Assembly (NCBI GenBank): GCA_040002845.1
Contig: JBDUDR010000013.1
Location: 1 to 37,881 of the forward strand
Length of the DNA: 37,881 nucleotides
Direction: 5' to 3'
From: JBDUDR01 sp040002845
GTDB lineage: Bacteria; Actinomycetota; Actinomycetes; Propionibacteriales; Nocardioidaceae
Shown here one piece after another: positions 7,035-16,100 of the stretch. Position 1 is the first letter of the stretch. Every line of letters starts with the position of its first letter. The notes under the pieces were generated by a model. The model was not told where the DNA came from and searched no databases. It saw only the letters and a list, made by a program, of their open reading frames with translations. Made by a program: the position numbers and the translations under genes.

Positions 7035-7910
7035 TCAGTCGAATGATTGCGACGTCTCACGAGCCCGCGCGAACACCGCATCGAGCATCGGTCCGGTGAG
7101 CTTGCCGGTGAACGTGTTCTGCTGGCTCGGGTGATAGCTGCCGAGCAGCAGCAAGCGCCCCGCCGCGCCGGCCAGGACTCCCGAAGGCGCGCTCAGCAGG
7201 ACTTCGGCACCATGGCCGAAACGAGGCCGGGGTCGGGGCACGTCGTACCCGACGGTCCGAAGCGCACGAAGCGCGGCATCCCAGGCGTAGGACCCAAGAC
7301 ACACCGCGACTCGCATGAACGGCGCCACCATCGCCAGCTCCGCATCCAGCCACGCGGAACACGTGTCGCGCTCTTCAACAGTCGGTTTGTTGGCCGGCGG
7401 TGCGCAGCGCACGGCGGCAACCATCCGGGCGTGGATCAACCGCTGCCCATCGCCGGCATGCATGCTGGTCGGTTTCGCCGCCCAGCCGGTGCGCTGCAAC
7501 GACGCGAACAGCCAGTCGCCTGACCGGTCGCCGGTGAAGATCCGGCCGGTACGGTTGCCGCCGTGCGCGGCCGGCGCCAGTCCGATGATCACCAGCCTCG
7601 GCCTGGCCGATCCCCAGCCGGGAACCGGCCGACCCCAGTACGGTTCCGCCTCGTACGCCCGCCGCCTGGTGACCGCCACCTCCTCACGCCACGCGACCAG
7701 GCGTGCACACGCGCGGCAGACCGAGATGGTGCCCCCGAGACCACCGAGGCCTCGCGGCTCCGCGGCCAGCTTGGCGACCTCGCCGCGGTCCGTGGCCGTG
7801 ACTGTGGACGAGCTGGCCACGTCGTCTGGCCAGCCGGTGCCCGGAGGCACGGGTGACGAGAAACACTGGCCGGTCACAGGGTGCGGCAGATCCGTCGGCT
7901 GCGAGATCAC
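7035..7910 (-). CDS. udgB: Uracil-DNA glycosylase, family 5 (UdgB)
   Basis: A 291-residue DNA repair enzyme that removes uracil, and in this family also other deaminated bases, from DNA. Motif A, GLAPAAHGGNRTGRIFTGD (110-128), lacks the polar catalytic Asp/Asn of families 1-4, the mark of family 5. The C-terminal motif HPSQQNTFTGKLT is also diagnostic. Cysteines 65, 68, 169 and 184 are placed to hold a 4Fe-4S cluster. The first 45 residues are less conserved and the true start might be later. Its GTG overlaps the ppx stop by four bases, so it is the last gene of the eno-FtsB-DUF501-ppx chain. In M. tuberculosis udgB is not in that block, so the link is a local arrangement. Confidence 0.92.
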   Translation of the reverse strand: MISQPTDLPHPVTGQCFSSPVPPGTGWPDDVASSSTVTATDRGEVAKLAAEPRGLGGLGGTISVCRACARLVAWREEVAVTRRRAYEAEPYWGRPVPGWGSARPRLVIIGLAPAAHGGNRTGRIFTGDRSGDWLFASLQRTGWAAKPTSMHAGDGQRLIHARMVAAVRCAPPANKPTVEERDTCSAWLDAELAMVAPFMRVAVCLGSYAWDAALRALRTVGYDVPRPRPRFGHGAEVLLSAPSGVLAGAAGRLLLLGSYHPSQQNTFTGKLTGPMLDAVFARARETSQSFD

Positions 7911-8866
7911 CGCAACGACCAGGCAATCCCGTCGAGGATGTCGTGCTCACTGACCAGCAGGTACGGCTCCGGAAGGGCTGGAGCGACGCGCACCAACACG
8001 CGCTGGAGGACCAGCGCTCCCCCGCCGATCACGTCGGCCCGTCCCGGGTGCATGAAGGGCATGGCCCGGCGTTCCGCAATCCGCGCGTGAATCATGTCGT
8101 CGCAGGAGGCGAGCACGTCGTCCACGGCGAGCCGCGAGAGGTGGATGCGTTCCGAGTCGTACTCCGACAGTCCGAGCGTGTGTGCCGCGATGGTCGTGAT
8201 GCTGCCGGCGACACCCACCACGTTGCCGCCGACGTCCCAGCTGTCACCAACGCGTCTGATGCCACCCACCCGGAGGTCCACTGACAGCGAATCGAGTGCC
8301 CGGTCGATGTCTCGAGACGCTCTCGCGATCTCGTCGGTGGTCGGCGGATCGGCGTGCAAATGTCGCTCGGTCAGTCGGACCGACCCGACATCCACCGAGT
8401 CCCACTCGGTGGCTTCGGGGCCGACACCGGCGACGAACTCGGTGGAACCACCGCCGATGTCGACGACCAGGTTGCGGAACGGGTCCTCAGCGCCGAAGTC
8501 GAGGACAGCTCCGGCGTACGACAGCCGCGCCTCCTCGTCTCCGCTGACGATCTCCGGATCGACTCCTAACCTGGTGCGTACCCCGGCAGTGAACTCACCA
8601 GCGTTGCCGGCATCGCGGGCGGCCGAGGTGGCGCAGAAGCGCAGCCGTTCTGCGCCATGTTGCTCGATGAGGTCGGCGTAGGCCTCACAGGCCGCGAAGG
8701 TTCGGGCCAACGCCTGCGGCGCCAACATCGCGGTACGGTCGAGGTCCTCGCCCAGCCGCACGATGCGCATCTCGCGCACTACATCTCGCGCAGCCGGCCC
8801 GTCGAGATCGGCGATCAACAATCGGATGGAGTTCGTACCGCAGTCGATCGCCGCCACCCTCGTCAT
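7907..8866 (-). CDS. ppx: Ppx/GppA family phosphatase (exopolyphosphatase)
   Basis: About 319 residues with the ASKHA ATPase fold: phosphate loop 1 is AIDCGTNSIRLLI near the N-terminus and loop 2 is VVDIGGGSTEF. Members release phosphate from the ends of polyphosphate or hydrolyse pppGpp to ppGpp. The short two-domain form here matches M. tuberculosis Rv1026-type enzymes. The start is ATG 8866 (MTRVAAIDCG), preceded by GAGGAGG and overlapping the DUF501 stop by four bases; the 15 codons upstream in frame are discarded. A rare TTA leucine codon occurs at 8567-8569. Part of the coupled housekeeping operon. Whether polyphosphate or pppGpp is the main substrate cannot be read from sequence. Confidence 0.92.
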   Translation of the reverse strand: MTRVAAIDCGTNSIRLLIADLDGPAARDVVREMRIVRLGEDLDRTAMLAPQALARTFAACEAYADLIEQHGAERLRFCATSAARDAGNAGEFTAGVRTRLGVDPEIVSGDEEARLSYAGAVLDFGAEDPFRNLVVDIGGGSTEFVAGVGPEATEWDSVDVGSVRLTERHLHADPPTTDEIARASRDIDRALDSLSVDLRVGGIRRVGDSWDVGGNVVGVAGSITTIAAHTLGLSEYDSERIHLSRLAVDDVLASCDDMIHARIAERRAMPFMHPGRADVIGGGALVLQRVLVRVAPALPEPYLLVSEHDILDGIAWSLR

Positions 8867-9375
8867 CCGACCTCCTCGCCCTGCATTTGCACGCAGGGTC
8901 CCGCACTCCACCAGTCAGGCAGACGGGTGAGCGCCTCGTCACCGAGGGGGTTGACTCCTGGTCCGGCACCGAGCGTGTGCGCGACGAGGGCGTGCAGGCA
9001 CTTCACCCGGTCGGGCATCCCACCTGCGGACACGTCGACGATCTCGGCAACCGGGCCGAGCGACTCCCGGTCCGCCAGATAGGCGTGGTGGGCACGCTCG
9101 TACGCCGCTGACAAGTCCTTGTCAATGGTCAGACGCCGGGTCATCTCACGCATCAGGCCGGACGCCTCCAGGGTGCTGATGGCTGAAACCGCCCGTGGAC
9201 AGGTGATGTAGTACAGCGTCGGGAACGGCGTACCGTCCTCGAGCCTCGGCTTCGTCGAGACGACGTCGGGCAGACCGCACGGGCAGCGGTGCGCAACGGC
9301 GTGCATCGACCGCGGCGGCCGACCCAGCTGCGCGCCGATCGCTGCCAAGTCGTCCGGGCGAGCTGCTTGCGTCAC
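8863..9375 (-). CDS. DUF501 domain protein
   Basis: A 170-residue protein starting at GTG 9375, which overlaps the upstream stop by four bases; about 50 further in-frame codons upstream are a shadow of the FtsB-like gene. The conserved core RCPCGLPDVVSTKPRLEDGTPFPTLYYLTCP-like segment (here YYITCP) followed by ASGLMREMT is that of DUF501, found almost always next to eno and the FtsB/DivIC-like gene in actinobacteria (Rv1025). The CPCG and CP cysteines could bind a metal. No biochemical function is established to my knowledge. Confidence 0.88.
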   Translation of the reverse strand: MTQAARPDDLAAIGAQLGRPPRSMHAVAHRCPCGLPDVVSTKPRLEDGTPFPTLYYITCPRAVSAISTLEASGLMREMTRRLTIDKDLSAAYERAHHAYLADRESLGPVAEIVDVSAGGMPDRVKCLHALVAHTLGAGPGVNPLGDEALTRLPDWWSAGPCVQMQGEEVG

Positions 9376-10010
9376 CCTCCGGGTCCACCCGAGCCGGTCA
9401 GGTGACCGGCGCCAGCGTTGGGCCCGATCTTGTGCGCGGGGCGGCGACTCGAAGTGGCGGCGCCGGCATCCGCCTTCGGCTCGGCGCCCGCCGCTAGCAC
9501 GCTCCCCCACGCGCTCTGCCACCAATCCCCACCCGCCGACGCCGGCCGGGTGGGATCGATCGGGTCGCCGTCACCCGCCTGGCCGCCGTCGATGACTGTG
9601 AAGCCGATCTGGCCAGGAAGCACCCAGGCGAACCGCTCGCGGGCTTGGGCCTCGATGTAGGCCGGATCGTGCCACCGGGCCTTCTCCTGCCGCATCTGGT
9701 GCACGGAGGCCTTGCTGGCCGCAATCTGGCTCTCGAGACCGGAGATCTCGCGGCGCTGTTCGAGCCAGACCCGCAGGCTGGAGGCGTACGACACCACCAG
9801 GACCGCCAGCACCAGGGCCAGGATGGCGGCGCGACCCGTCAACCGGGGCTTGGCTGCGTCGTCCTGCTCGGACGCAGCTGCCACCGCGCGTGACGTACGT
9901 CTGGTCGACGGCGAGCGGCGCTCGCTGGCAGTCGACTTGCGTCCGCGGCCGGGCCCGGGGGCAGCGCCGCCACGCGAGCCGCGGGAGGGTCTGCTGCCGG
10001 AGGTGGCCAT
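9372..10010 (-). CDS. Septum formation initiator family protein (FtsB/DivIC-like)
   Basis: A 212-residue bitopic membrane protein. Residues 1-58 are basic and Ser/Gly/Arg-rich (cytoplasmic tail); about 59-80 (GRAAILALVLAVLVVSYASSL) is the single membrane span; 85-115 is a short coiled coil (EQRREISGLESQIAASKASVHQ); then comes the DivIC-type motif YIEAQARERFAWVLPGQIGF. An extended Gly/Ala-rich tail follows. FtsB/DivIC proteins join FtsL and FtsQ/DivIB in the divisome and help activate septal wall synthesis. The gene is nine bases after eno and overlaps DUF501 by four, the same arrangement as Rv1023-Rv1024-Rv1025. No strong ribosome site is seen, consistent with coupling to eno. Confidence 0.88.
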   Translation of the reverse strand: MATSGSRPSRGSRGGAAPGPGRGRKSTASERRSPSTRRTSRAVAAASEQDDAAKPRLTGRAAILALVLAVLVVSYASSLRVWLEQRREISGLESQIAASKASVHQMRQEKARWHDPAYIEAQARERFAWVLPGQIGFTVIDGGQAGDGDPIDPTRPASAGGDWWQSAWGSVLAAGAEPKADAGAATSSRRPAHKIGPNAGAGHLTGSGGPGG

Positions 10011-10019
10011 CGAGACCGG

Positions 10020-11303
10020 TCAGCCCTTGAACCGCGGGAAGGCACCCCGCCCGGCGTAGCGGGCGGCGTCGTCGAGCTCTTCCTCGATGCGCATCAACTG
10101 GTTGTATTTGGCCACTCTCTCGGAGCGGGCCGGTGCCCCGGTCTTGATCTGGCCGCAGTTGATCGCGACGACGAGGTCGGCAATGGTGGTGTCCTCCGTC
10201 TCGCCGGACCGGTGGCTGACCACGCAACGCAGACCGTTGCGGTGCGCCAGGTCTACCGAGTCGAGCGTCTCGGTGAGGGTCCCGATCTGGTTGACCTTGA
10301 CGAGCAAGGCGTTGGCAGTGCCCTCGTCGATGCCGCGACGGAGCCGCTCGACGTTGGTCACGAACACGTCGTCGCCGACGATCTGCACCGAGGCCCCCAT
10401 CGAGGCCGTCATGGCTGCCCAGCCTTCCCAGTCCTCCTCGCTGAGCGGGTCCTCGAGCGAGACTATGGGGTATGCATCGACGAGCTCGGCGTAGTAGTCG
10501 GCCATCTGTGCCGCGGACTTCTCGAGCCCCTCGAAGCGGTAACAGCCGGCTTGGACGTCATAGAACTCAGTAGCCGCAGCATCCAGAGCGAACACGATGT
10601 CGTCTCCGAGTCTGAGGCCGGTCTCAGACACAGCTGCCGCGATCAGGTCCAACGCGTCGCGGTTGGACGGCAGCGAGGGAGCGAACCCGCCCTCGTCGCC
10701 CAACCCGGTGGCCAGACCACGCTGCTTCAGCACACCCTTGAGCGCGTGGTAGACCTCGGCGCCTTGCTGGACCGCCTCCCGGAACGTCGCGGCTCCGATC
10801 GGCAGCACCATGAACTCTTGGACATCGACCCCCGAGTCGGCGTGTGCGCCACCGTTGAGGATGTTCATCATCGGCACCGGCAGCAGATAGGCGTTGGCGC
10901 CGCCGAGGTAGCGGAACAACGGCAGGTCGGCGGAGTCCGCGGCGGCCTTCGCAACCGCAAGGGAGACGCCGAGGATCGCGTTGGCCCCGAGCCGGCTCTT
11001 GTTTGGCGTACCGTCCATGTCGAGCAGGGCCTGGTCAACCAGTCGCTGCTCTGAGGCGTCGAAGCCGACCAGCGCGGGTCCGATCTCCTCCAGCACCCCC
11101 GCAACTGCCTTCTCGACGCCCTTTCCGCCGTAACGCTTCGCCCCGTCGCGCAGCTCGACCGCCTCGAACTGGCCGGTGGATGCACCCGAAGGCACTGCCG
11201 CCCGCGAGATGGTGCCGTCATCGAGAGCCACTTCGACCTCGACGGTGGGGTTGCCGCGCGAGTCGAGGATCTCGCGCGCGCCAACAGCCTCGATCGTTGC
11301 CAT
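10020..11303 (-). CDS. eno: Enolase (phosphopyruvate hydratase)
   Basis: A 427-residue glycolytic enzyme that converts 2-phosphoglycerate to phosphoenolpyruvate. The N-terminus MATIEAVGAREILDSRGNPT is near-universal. Metal ligands D241, E284 (SLEDPL) and D311 (GDDVF), catalytic E204 (GDEGGFAP) and K336 (LLVKVNQIGT), and the SHRSGE signature (363-368) are all present. Length is standard. GAGGAG precedes the ATG. It lies 87 bases after mazG and is followed within nine bases by the FtsB-like gene. Functionally intact by every residue I can check. Confidence 0.98.
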   Translation of the reverse strand: MATIEAVGAREILDSRGNPTVEVEVALDDGTISRAAVPSGASTGQFEAVELRDGAKRYGGKGVEKAVAGVLEEIGPALVGFDASEQRLVDQALLDMDGTPNKSRLGANAILGVSLAVAKAAADSADLPLFRYLGGANAYLLPVPMMNILNGGAHADSGVDVQEFMVLPIGAATFREAVQQGAEVYHALKGVLKQRGLATGLGDEGGFAPSLPSNRDALDLIAAAVSETGLRLGDDIVFALDAAATEFYDVQAGCYRFEGLEKSAAQMADYYAELVDAYPIVSLEDPLSEEDWEGWAAMTASMGASVQIVGDDVFVTNVERLRRGIDEGTANALLVKVNQIGTLTETLDSVDLAHRNGLRCVVSHRSGETEDTTIADLVVAINCGQIKTGAPARSERVAKYNQLMRIEEELDDAARYAGRGAFPRFKG

Positions 11304-11390
11304 AGGGAACTCCTCACAGGTGCCACCAACGCGCCTGCCGCGGGACGCCGGGGCAGGGTTCTTGGTCAGCCTAACCGCGACCGTCCTTGC

Positions 11391-12371
11391 TCAGTTGACG
11401 GCTCGCCCGGGCGACTCGCTCGCCCGTACGTCCTCGGCAAACCTACGAATCGCTGCCCGCAGGGCCTGCTCGGCATCCAGACCCGCCGCCCGCGCAGCGA
11501 TGACCAAGGTGAAGAGCCGGTCTCCGAGGTCGTCATCGTCGGCCACCTCCGGCATGCTGCGCGGCTGGGGTCGGTAGCCACCCCGGGCGGCCCGCGACAA
11601 CAGCTTTTCGGCAAGCGTCAGCGCAGGCATGGACAGGGGTACGCCGTCGAGCGTCGATGCACGCTGCTTCTCGGCAGCCTTGAGTGAGTCCCAGTTGGTC
11701 GCGACCTCACCAGGCCCACTGACCTGCACCGCCCCGAAGACGTGCGGATGACGCCGGATGAGCTTGTCGACGATGTCGGAGGCGACGTCGTCTATCGACC
11801 AGCGCTCGTCGGGATCCTCCTCGGCGATCCGCGAATGGAACACGACTTGCAGCAGCAGGTCACCCAGCTCCTCGCGCAGGTCGCCCGACGCACCCGACTC
11901 GATCGCCTCCACCGTCTCGTAGGTCTCCTCAATGAGGTAGCGCACCAAGGAGGCGTGCGTCTGCTCCTGATCCCACGGACAGTTCAGCCGCAGCCGGTCC
12001 ATCACGGCGACCAGATCCAGCAGGCGCGAGCCAGGCAGGTCATAGGACCCGGACAGGATCTCGATCTCCGGTCCGGGCGCGCTGGTCTCGGAGCGGCGTA
12101 CGACCTCGGTCGCCAGATCAGCGGCCAGCGCCGGGTCGCCATCCTCGCCGGCCAGCCAGACGACCGTCTCGTCGGAGGCGAGCGACAGCAGCGTGGGGGC
12201 CTCGGGGTCACCCTCAGCGACGGCCACCCAGCTGGCGACCGCCGTCGCCAGTGGCGACGAGACCGAGGCTGACAACACCCGATCTGCGCCCCGCAGCGCC
12301 TGCCACGCAGGCCACGACAACAAGCCAGGCGCCACTCGGGGGCTGGTCAGCAAGAACACGAGCCGACCCAT
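11391..12371 (-). CDS. mazG: Nucleoside triphosphate pyrophosphohydrolase MazG
   Basis: About 326 residues. The C-terminal half has the MazG fold: CPWDQEQTHASLVRYLIEET, YETVEAIE, then LREELGDLLLQVVFHSRIA, which together carry the EExxE...ExxD metal-binding residues that hydrolyse NTPs and dNTPs, including damaged ones, to monophosphate and pyrophosphate. The N-terminal 110 residues (GRLVFLLTSPRVAPGLLSW) form the extra actinobacterial domain seen in M. tuberculosis MazG. I choose ATG 12371; GTG one codon earlier is equally possible. The lipoprotein gene upstream stops only seven bases before. Cytoplasmic, a nucleotide-pool sanitiser. Confidence 0.93.
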   Translation of the reverse strand: MGRLVFLLTSPRVAPGLLSWPAWQALRGADRVLSASVSSPLATAVASWVAVAEGDPEAPTLLSLASDETVVWLAGEDGDPALAADLATEVVRRSETSAPGPEIEILSGSYDLPGSRLLDLVAVMDRLRLNCPWDQEQTHASLVRYLIEETYETVEAIESGASGDLREELGDLLLQVVFHSRIAEEDPDERWSIDDVASDIVDKLIRRHPHVFGAVQVSGPGEVATNWDSLKAAEKQRASTLDGVPLSMPALTLAEKLLSRAARGGYRPQPRSMPEVADDDDLGDRLFTLVIAARAAGLDAEQALRAAIRRFAEDVRASESPGRAVN

Positions 12372-12378
12372 CACGGAC

Positions 12379-13077
12379 TCAACAGGTCTGAGTGGGCGGC
12401 AGCTGCGAGATCCAGGCAGCGTCGGTGTTGGTGGTCTGTGCTCGCAGTGCGGTCAGCGAAACGGGCACCGACAGCGAACCGCTTGCGACAGCGATGCCGC
12501 CGGTCGGGGTGTAGGTGCCGTATCTCGGGTCTACGTCGACCCCGATCCTGTCCGCATAGGAGGCCAGGAACCTGCTGCCCGCCTGGCTCGCCTGCTGGTC
12601 CGACGCACCGGTCGTGCCCGCTTCCTCGAGTTGTCGACGCCCGATCGCCGCGGTCAGCAGCTGCACCCGTGCGATCTCGTGAAAAAGGTCCAGCAGCTGG
12701 GTTCGGACGTCGGTGGAGACTCCCGCCGGGACCAGCTCGGTGTTGCCGATCAGCTTGTCCACCGCGGCGGGTGTCACCGAGATGCCAAGGCTGGTTGCGG
12801 CCTGCTCGACGACGTCGGCCTGCACCAAGATGTTGAGGATGCTGCGTCGCAGCTCGCGAGTGGGCGTCTTCCCCCCGGACGCTGGATCGTGCAGGGCACG
12901 CACCTGGTTGCTGGCGCAGACCGCACTGGTGAGGTCGTCGACAGTGGACGCCTGCACCGACATGTCACCCACCACGGCAGCGCTTCCGGGGTGCAGAGAG
13001 GAGCAACCCGATGCGGCCAGGGCAGCGAGCGCGAGGGTGACCGCGGTGCGCCGCAGTCTGGTCGTGGGAGCCGTCAC
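12379..13077 (-). CDS. SurA N-terminal-like lipoprotein (LpqU-position gene)
   Basis: A 232-residue exported protein started at GTG 13077, after GGAAGGGG. The first 25 residues are a signal peptide ending in a lipobox (LAASGC), so it should be lipidated at that cysteine and anchored to the outer face of the membrane. The rest, GSAAVVGDMSVQASTVDDLTSAVC and the helical segment with LRRSILNILVQADVVEQAA, resembles the SurA/PrsA N-terminal chaperone region but without a peptidyl-prolyl isomerase domain. It ends in Cys after LPPTQT. It lies between mfd and mazG; in M. tuberculosis a different lipoprotein (lpqU) occupies a nearby slot. Role unproven: a periplasmic-side folding helper is a reasonable inference. 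Confidence 0.75.
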   Translation of the reverse strand: MTAPTTRLRRTAVTLALAALAASGCSSLHPGSAAVVGDMSVQASTVDDLTSAVCASNQVRALHDPASGGKTPTRELRRSILNILVQADVVEQAATSLGISVTPAAVDKLIGNTELVPAGVSTDVRTQLLDLFHEIARVQLLTAAIGRRQLEEAGTTGASDQQASQAGSRFLASYADRIGVDVDPRYGTYTPTGGIAVASGSLSVPVSLTALRAQTTNTDAAWISQLPPTQTC

Positions 13078-13115
13078 ACTGCCCCTTCCCGTCGTCTGTC
13101 TGTTCCGTGACGTCG

Positions 13116-16100
13116 TCAACGCTGCAGCGAGCCAACCGGTGCTGGGTCGAACACCGAGTCGATCACATCGTGACACCAGGCCAGCAGTGCCTCGTCGCGC
13201 AGCGGTTGTCCGCCGACGGGCGCGGTCGAAGGCCTTGGCACCAGGATCGTACGCAGGTTTGCCTTGACGATGCTCTTGGGGTAGAGCCGTTTCAGCCGTA
13301 ACTGGGCGGACTCGGGCAGGTCAGCCGGCGCGAACCGGACGTAGTTGCCCTGCCTTGTGACGTCGGTGAGACCGGCGGAGACGAGCCGGGCTCGCAGTCT
13401 GGCCACCTGCAGCAGGCTACCCACCGGCATCGGCGGCTCGCCGTAGCGGTCGACGAGCTCGGCCAGCACCTCCTGGACATCCTCCGCGGCGCGCACCTCG
13501 GCCAGCCGCTTGTACATCTCCAGCCGGAGCCGCTCGCTCGAGATGTAGTCGTGCGGCAGATGAGCATCCACCGGGAGCTCGATCTTGACGTCGGCCTCCG
13601 CGGGTGGACCGTCGCCCCGGTACTCGGCCACCGCTTCGCCGACCAGCCTGACGTACAGATCGAACCCCACATCCGCGATGTGGCCAGACTGCTCCCCGCC
13701 GAGCAGGTTGCCGGCGCCCCGGATCTCCAGGTCCTTCATCGCGATCGCCATCCCGCCTCCCAGGTCGGAGTGCTGGGCCAGGGTGGCGAGACGCTCATGA
13801 GCCGTCTCGGTGAGGGGCTGGTCGGGCGGGAAGAGGAAGTAGGAGTACGCGCGCTCGCGGCCACGTCCGACCCTCCCCCGCAGCTGGTGCAGCTGGGAGA
13901 GCCCGAGCAGGTCAGCTCGCTCGATGACAAGCGTGTTGGCGTTGGAGACATCGAGCCCTGACTCGACGATGGTGGTGCACACCAAGACATCGAACTTCTT
14001 CTCCCAGAAGTCGATCATCACCTGTTCGAGCTGGTGTTCGGCCATCTGACCGTGGGCGACCTGCACCCTGGCCTCGGGTACGAGCTGCCGTAGCCGGGAG
14101 GCCGCCTTCTCGATGGTGTTGACCCGGTTGTGGATGAAGAAGACCTGGCCCTCTCTGAGCAGCTCACGCCGCACCGCCGCAGTCACCTGCGCGCTGTCGT
14201 ACCCGCCGACGAAGGTGAGCACCGGGTGCCGTTCCTCGGGTGGAGTGGTGATGGTGGACATCTCGCGGATTCCGCTGATCGCCATCTCCAGCGTCCGCGG
14301 GATCGGCGTCGCGGACATGCTGAGCACATCGACTGCCGTCCGCATCCGCTTCAGAGCCTCCTTGTGCTCGACGCCGAACCGCTGCTCCTCGTCGACCACG
14401 ATCAGGCCGAGGTCCTTGAGCCTGATGTCGGGGTTGAAGAGGCGATGGGTGCCGATCACGATGTCGACGCTGCCGGCGGCCAGGCCGGCCACCACGGCCG
14501 CGGCCTCCTTGTCGGACTGGAACCGCGATAGCGGCCGAACGTTCACCGGGAAGGCGGCGAACCGCTCGCAGAACGTTGAGATGTGCTGTTGGACAAGCAG
14601 GGTGGTCGGTACGAGCACGGCGACCTGCTTGCCGTCCTGGACCGCCTTGAAGGCGGCCCGGACGGCGATCTCGGTCTTGCCGTACCCGACGTCACCGCAG
14701 ACCAGCCGGTCCATCGGCACCGGCAGCTCCATGTCCTGCTTGACCTCGTCAACGGTTGAGAGCTGGTCGGGCGTTTCGACGAACGGGAAGGCGTCCTCGA
14801 GCTCGCGCTGCCAGGGTGTGTCGGGCGAGAAGGCGTGACCGTCCGTGGCCTGGCGGGCGGCGTACAGCTTGATCAGCTCTGCGGCAATCTGCCTGACCGC
14901 CGTGCGAGCCCGTCCCTTGCGCCGTGCCCAGTCAGACCCGCCAAGCCGGTCCAGGCTCGGCTGCTCGCCGCCGACGTACCTGGTGACCTGGTCGAGCTGG
15001 TCAGTGGGGACGAACAGCCGGTCGGCAGGCTGGCCGCGTCTCGACGGGGCGTACTCGATCACAAGGTATTCGCGGGTGGCTCCCGCAACCGTGCGTTGAG
15101 ACATCTCGACGTAGCGACCCACGCCGTGCTGATCGTGCACGACGAAGTCGCCCGTGCGCAGCTCGAGCGGGTCGATCTGCTTGCGACGCCGGGTGGGCAT
15201 CGCGCGCATGTCCTTTGTCGATGAGCGCTGGCCGACGAGGTCCTCCTCGGTGAGGAGCACCAGGGCGATCTGCGCTGCAACGAACCCGTGGTCGAGGCGA
15301 CCGGTGGTCACGGTCACGACATGCGGGGGCGGCTCCCCCGACAGATCTTCGACGAGTCGGGCGGCCAGGTCGTGCTCGGCGAGCATCTCCACCAGCCGCT
15401 GGGCAGGACCGTGCCCCTGGGTCAGCAGCACGAGCCGGAAGCCGGCCGCCAGCCACTGGCGGACATCGTCGATGGCGCGCTCTGTGTCCCCGCGGTACGA
15501 GTCGGCGGCTCGCACCGCCAGCGACCGTGACTCGACTGACCCCGACTCGACGTCAACGTCGATGCTGACGATCTCACCGGTCTCCGTACGCAGCGGCTGC
15601 GCAGCCTCGGTCGGCATCTGTAGGCCGAACGGTGACAGCGACCACCACGGGATCCGCCGGCTGATGGTGTGCGTGCGGACCTCGGCCAGGCTGCGGAACG
15701 CAGCGGCCCCGAGGTCCACAGGAGCCTTCCCTCCTCCCGCGGCCGCCGCCCAAGACGCCTGCAGGAACTCCTGACTGGTCTCGACCAGGTCGTGGGCCCG
15801 CCTTCGCACGCGCTCCGGATCGCAGACCAGCACCGTGCTGTCTCCGGGTAGCAGGTCGACCAGCAGCTCCATCCCCTCCACCAGCACCGGCGCCAACGAC
15901 TCCATGCCTTCGACGGCATGGCCCTGGGCGATCCGGTCGAGCATCTCGGCGAGCTCCGGATGCGCGTGGGCGAGCTCCGCAGCCCGTGTGCGTACCTCGT
16001 CCGTGAGCAGCAGCTCACGACACGGCGGTGCCCAGACGCCGTCCGGCGCCAGGTCGAGCGAGCGTTGGTCGGCGACCGAGAACGAGCGGACCTCCTCCAC

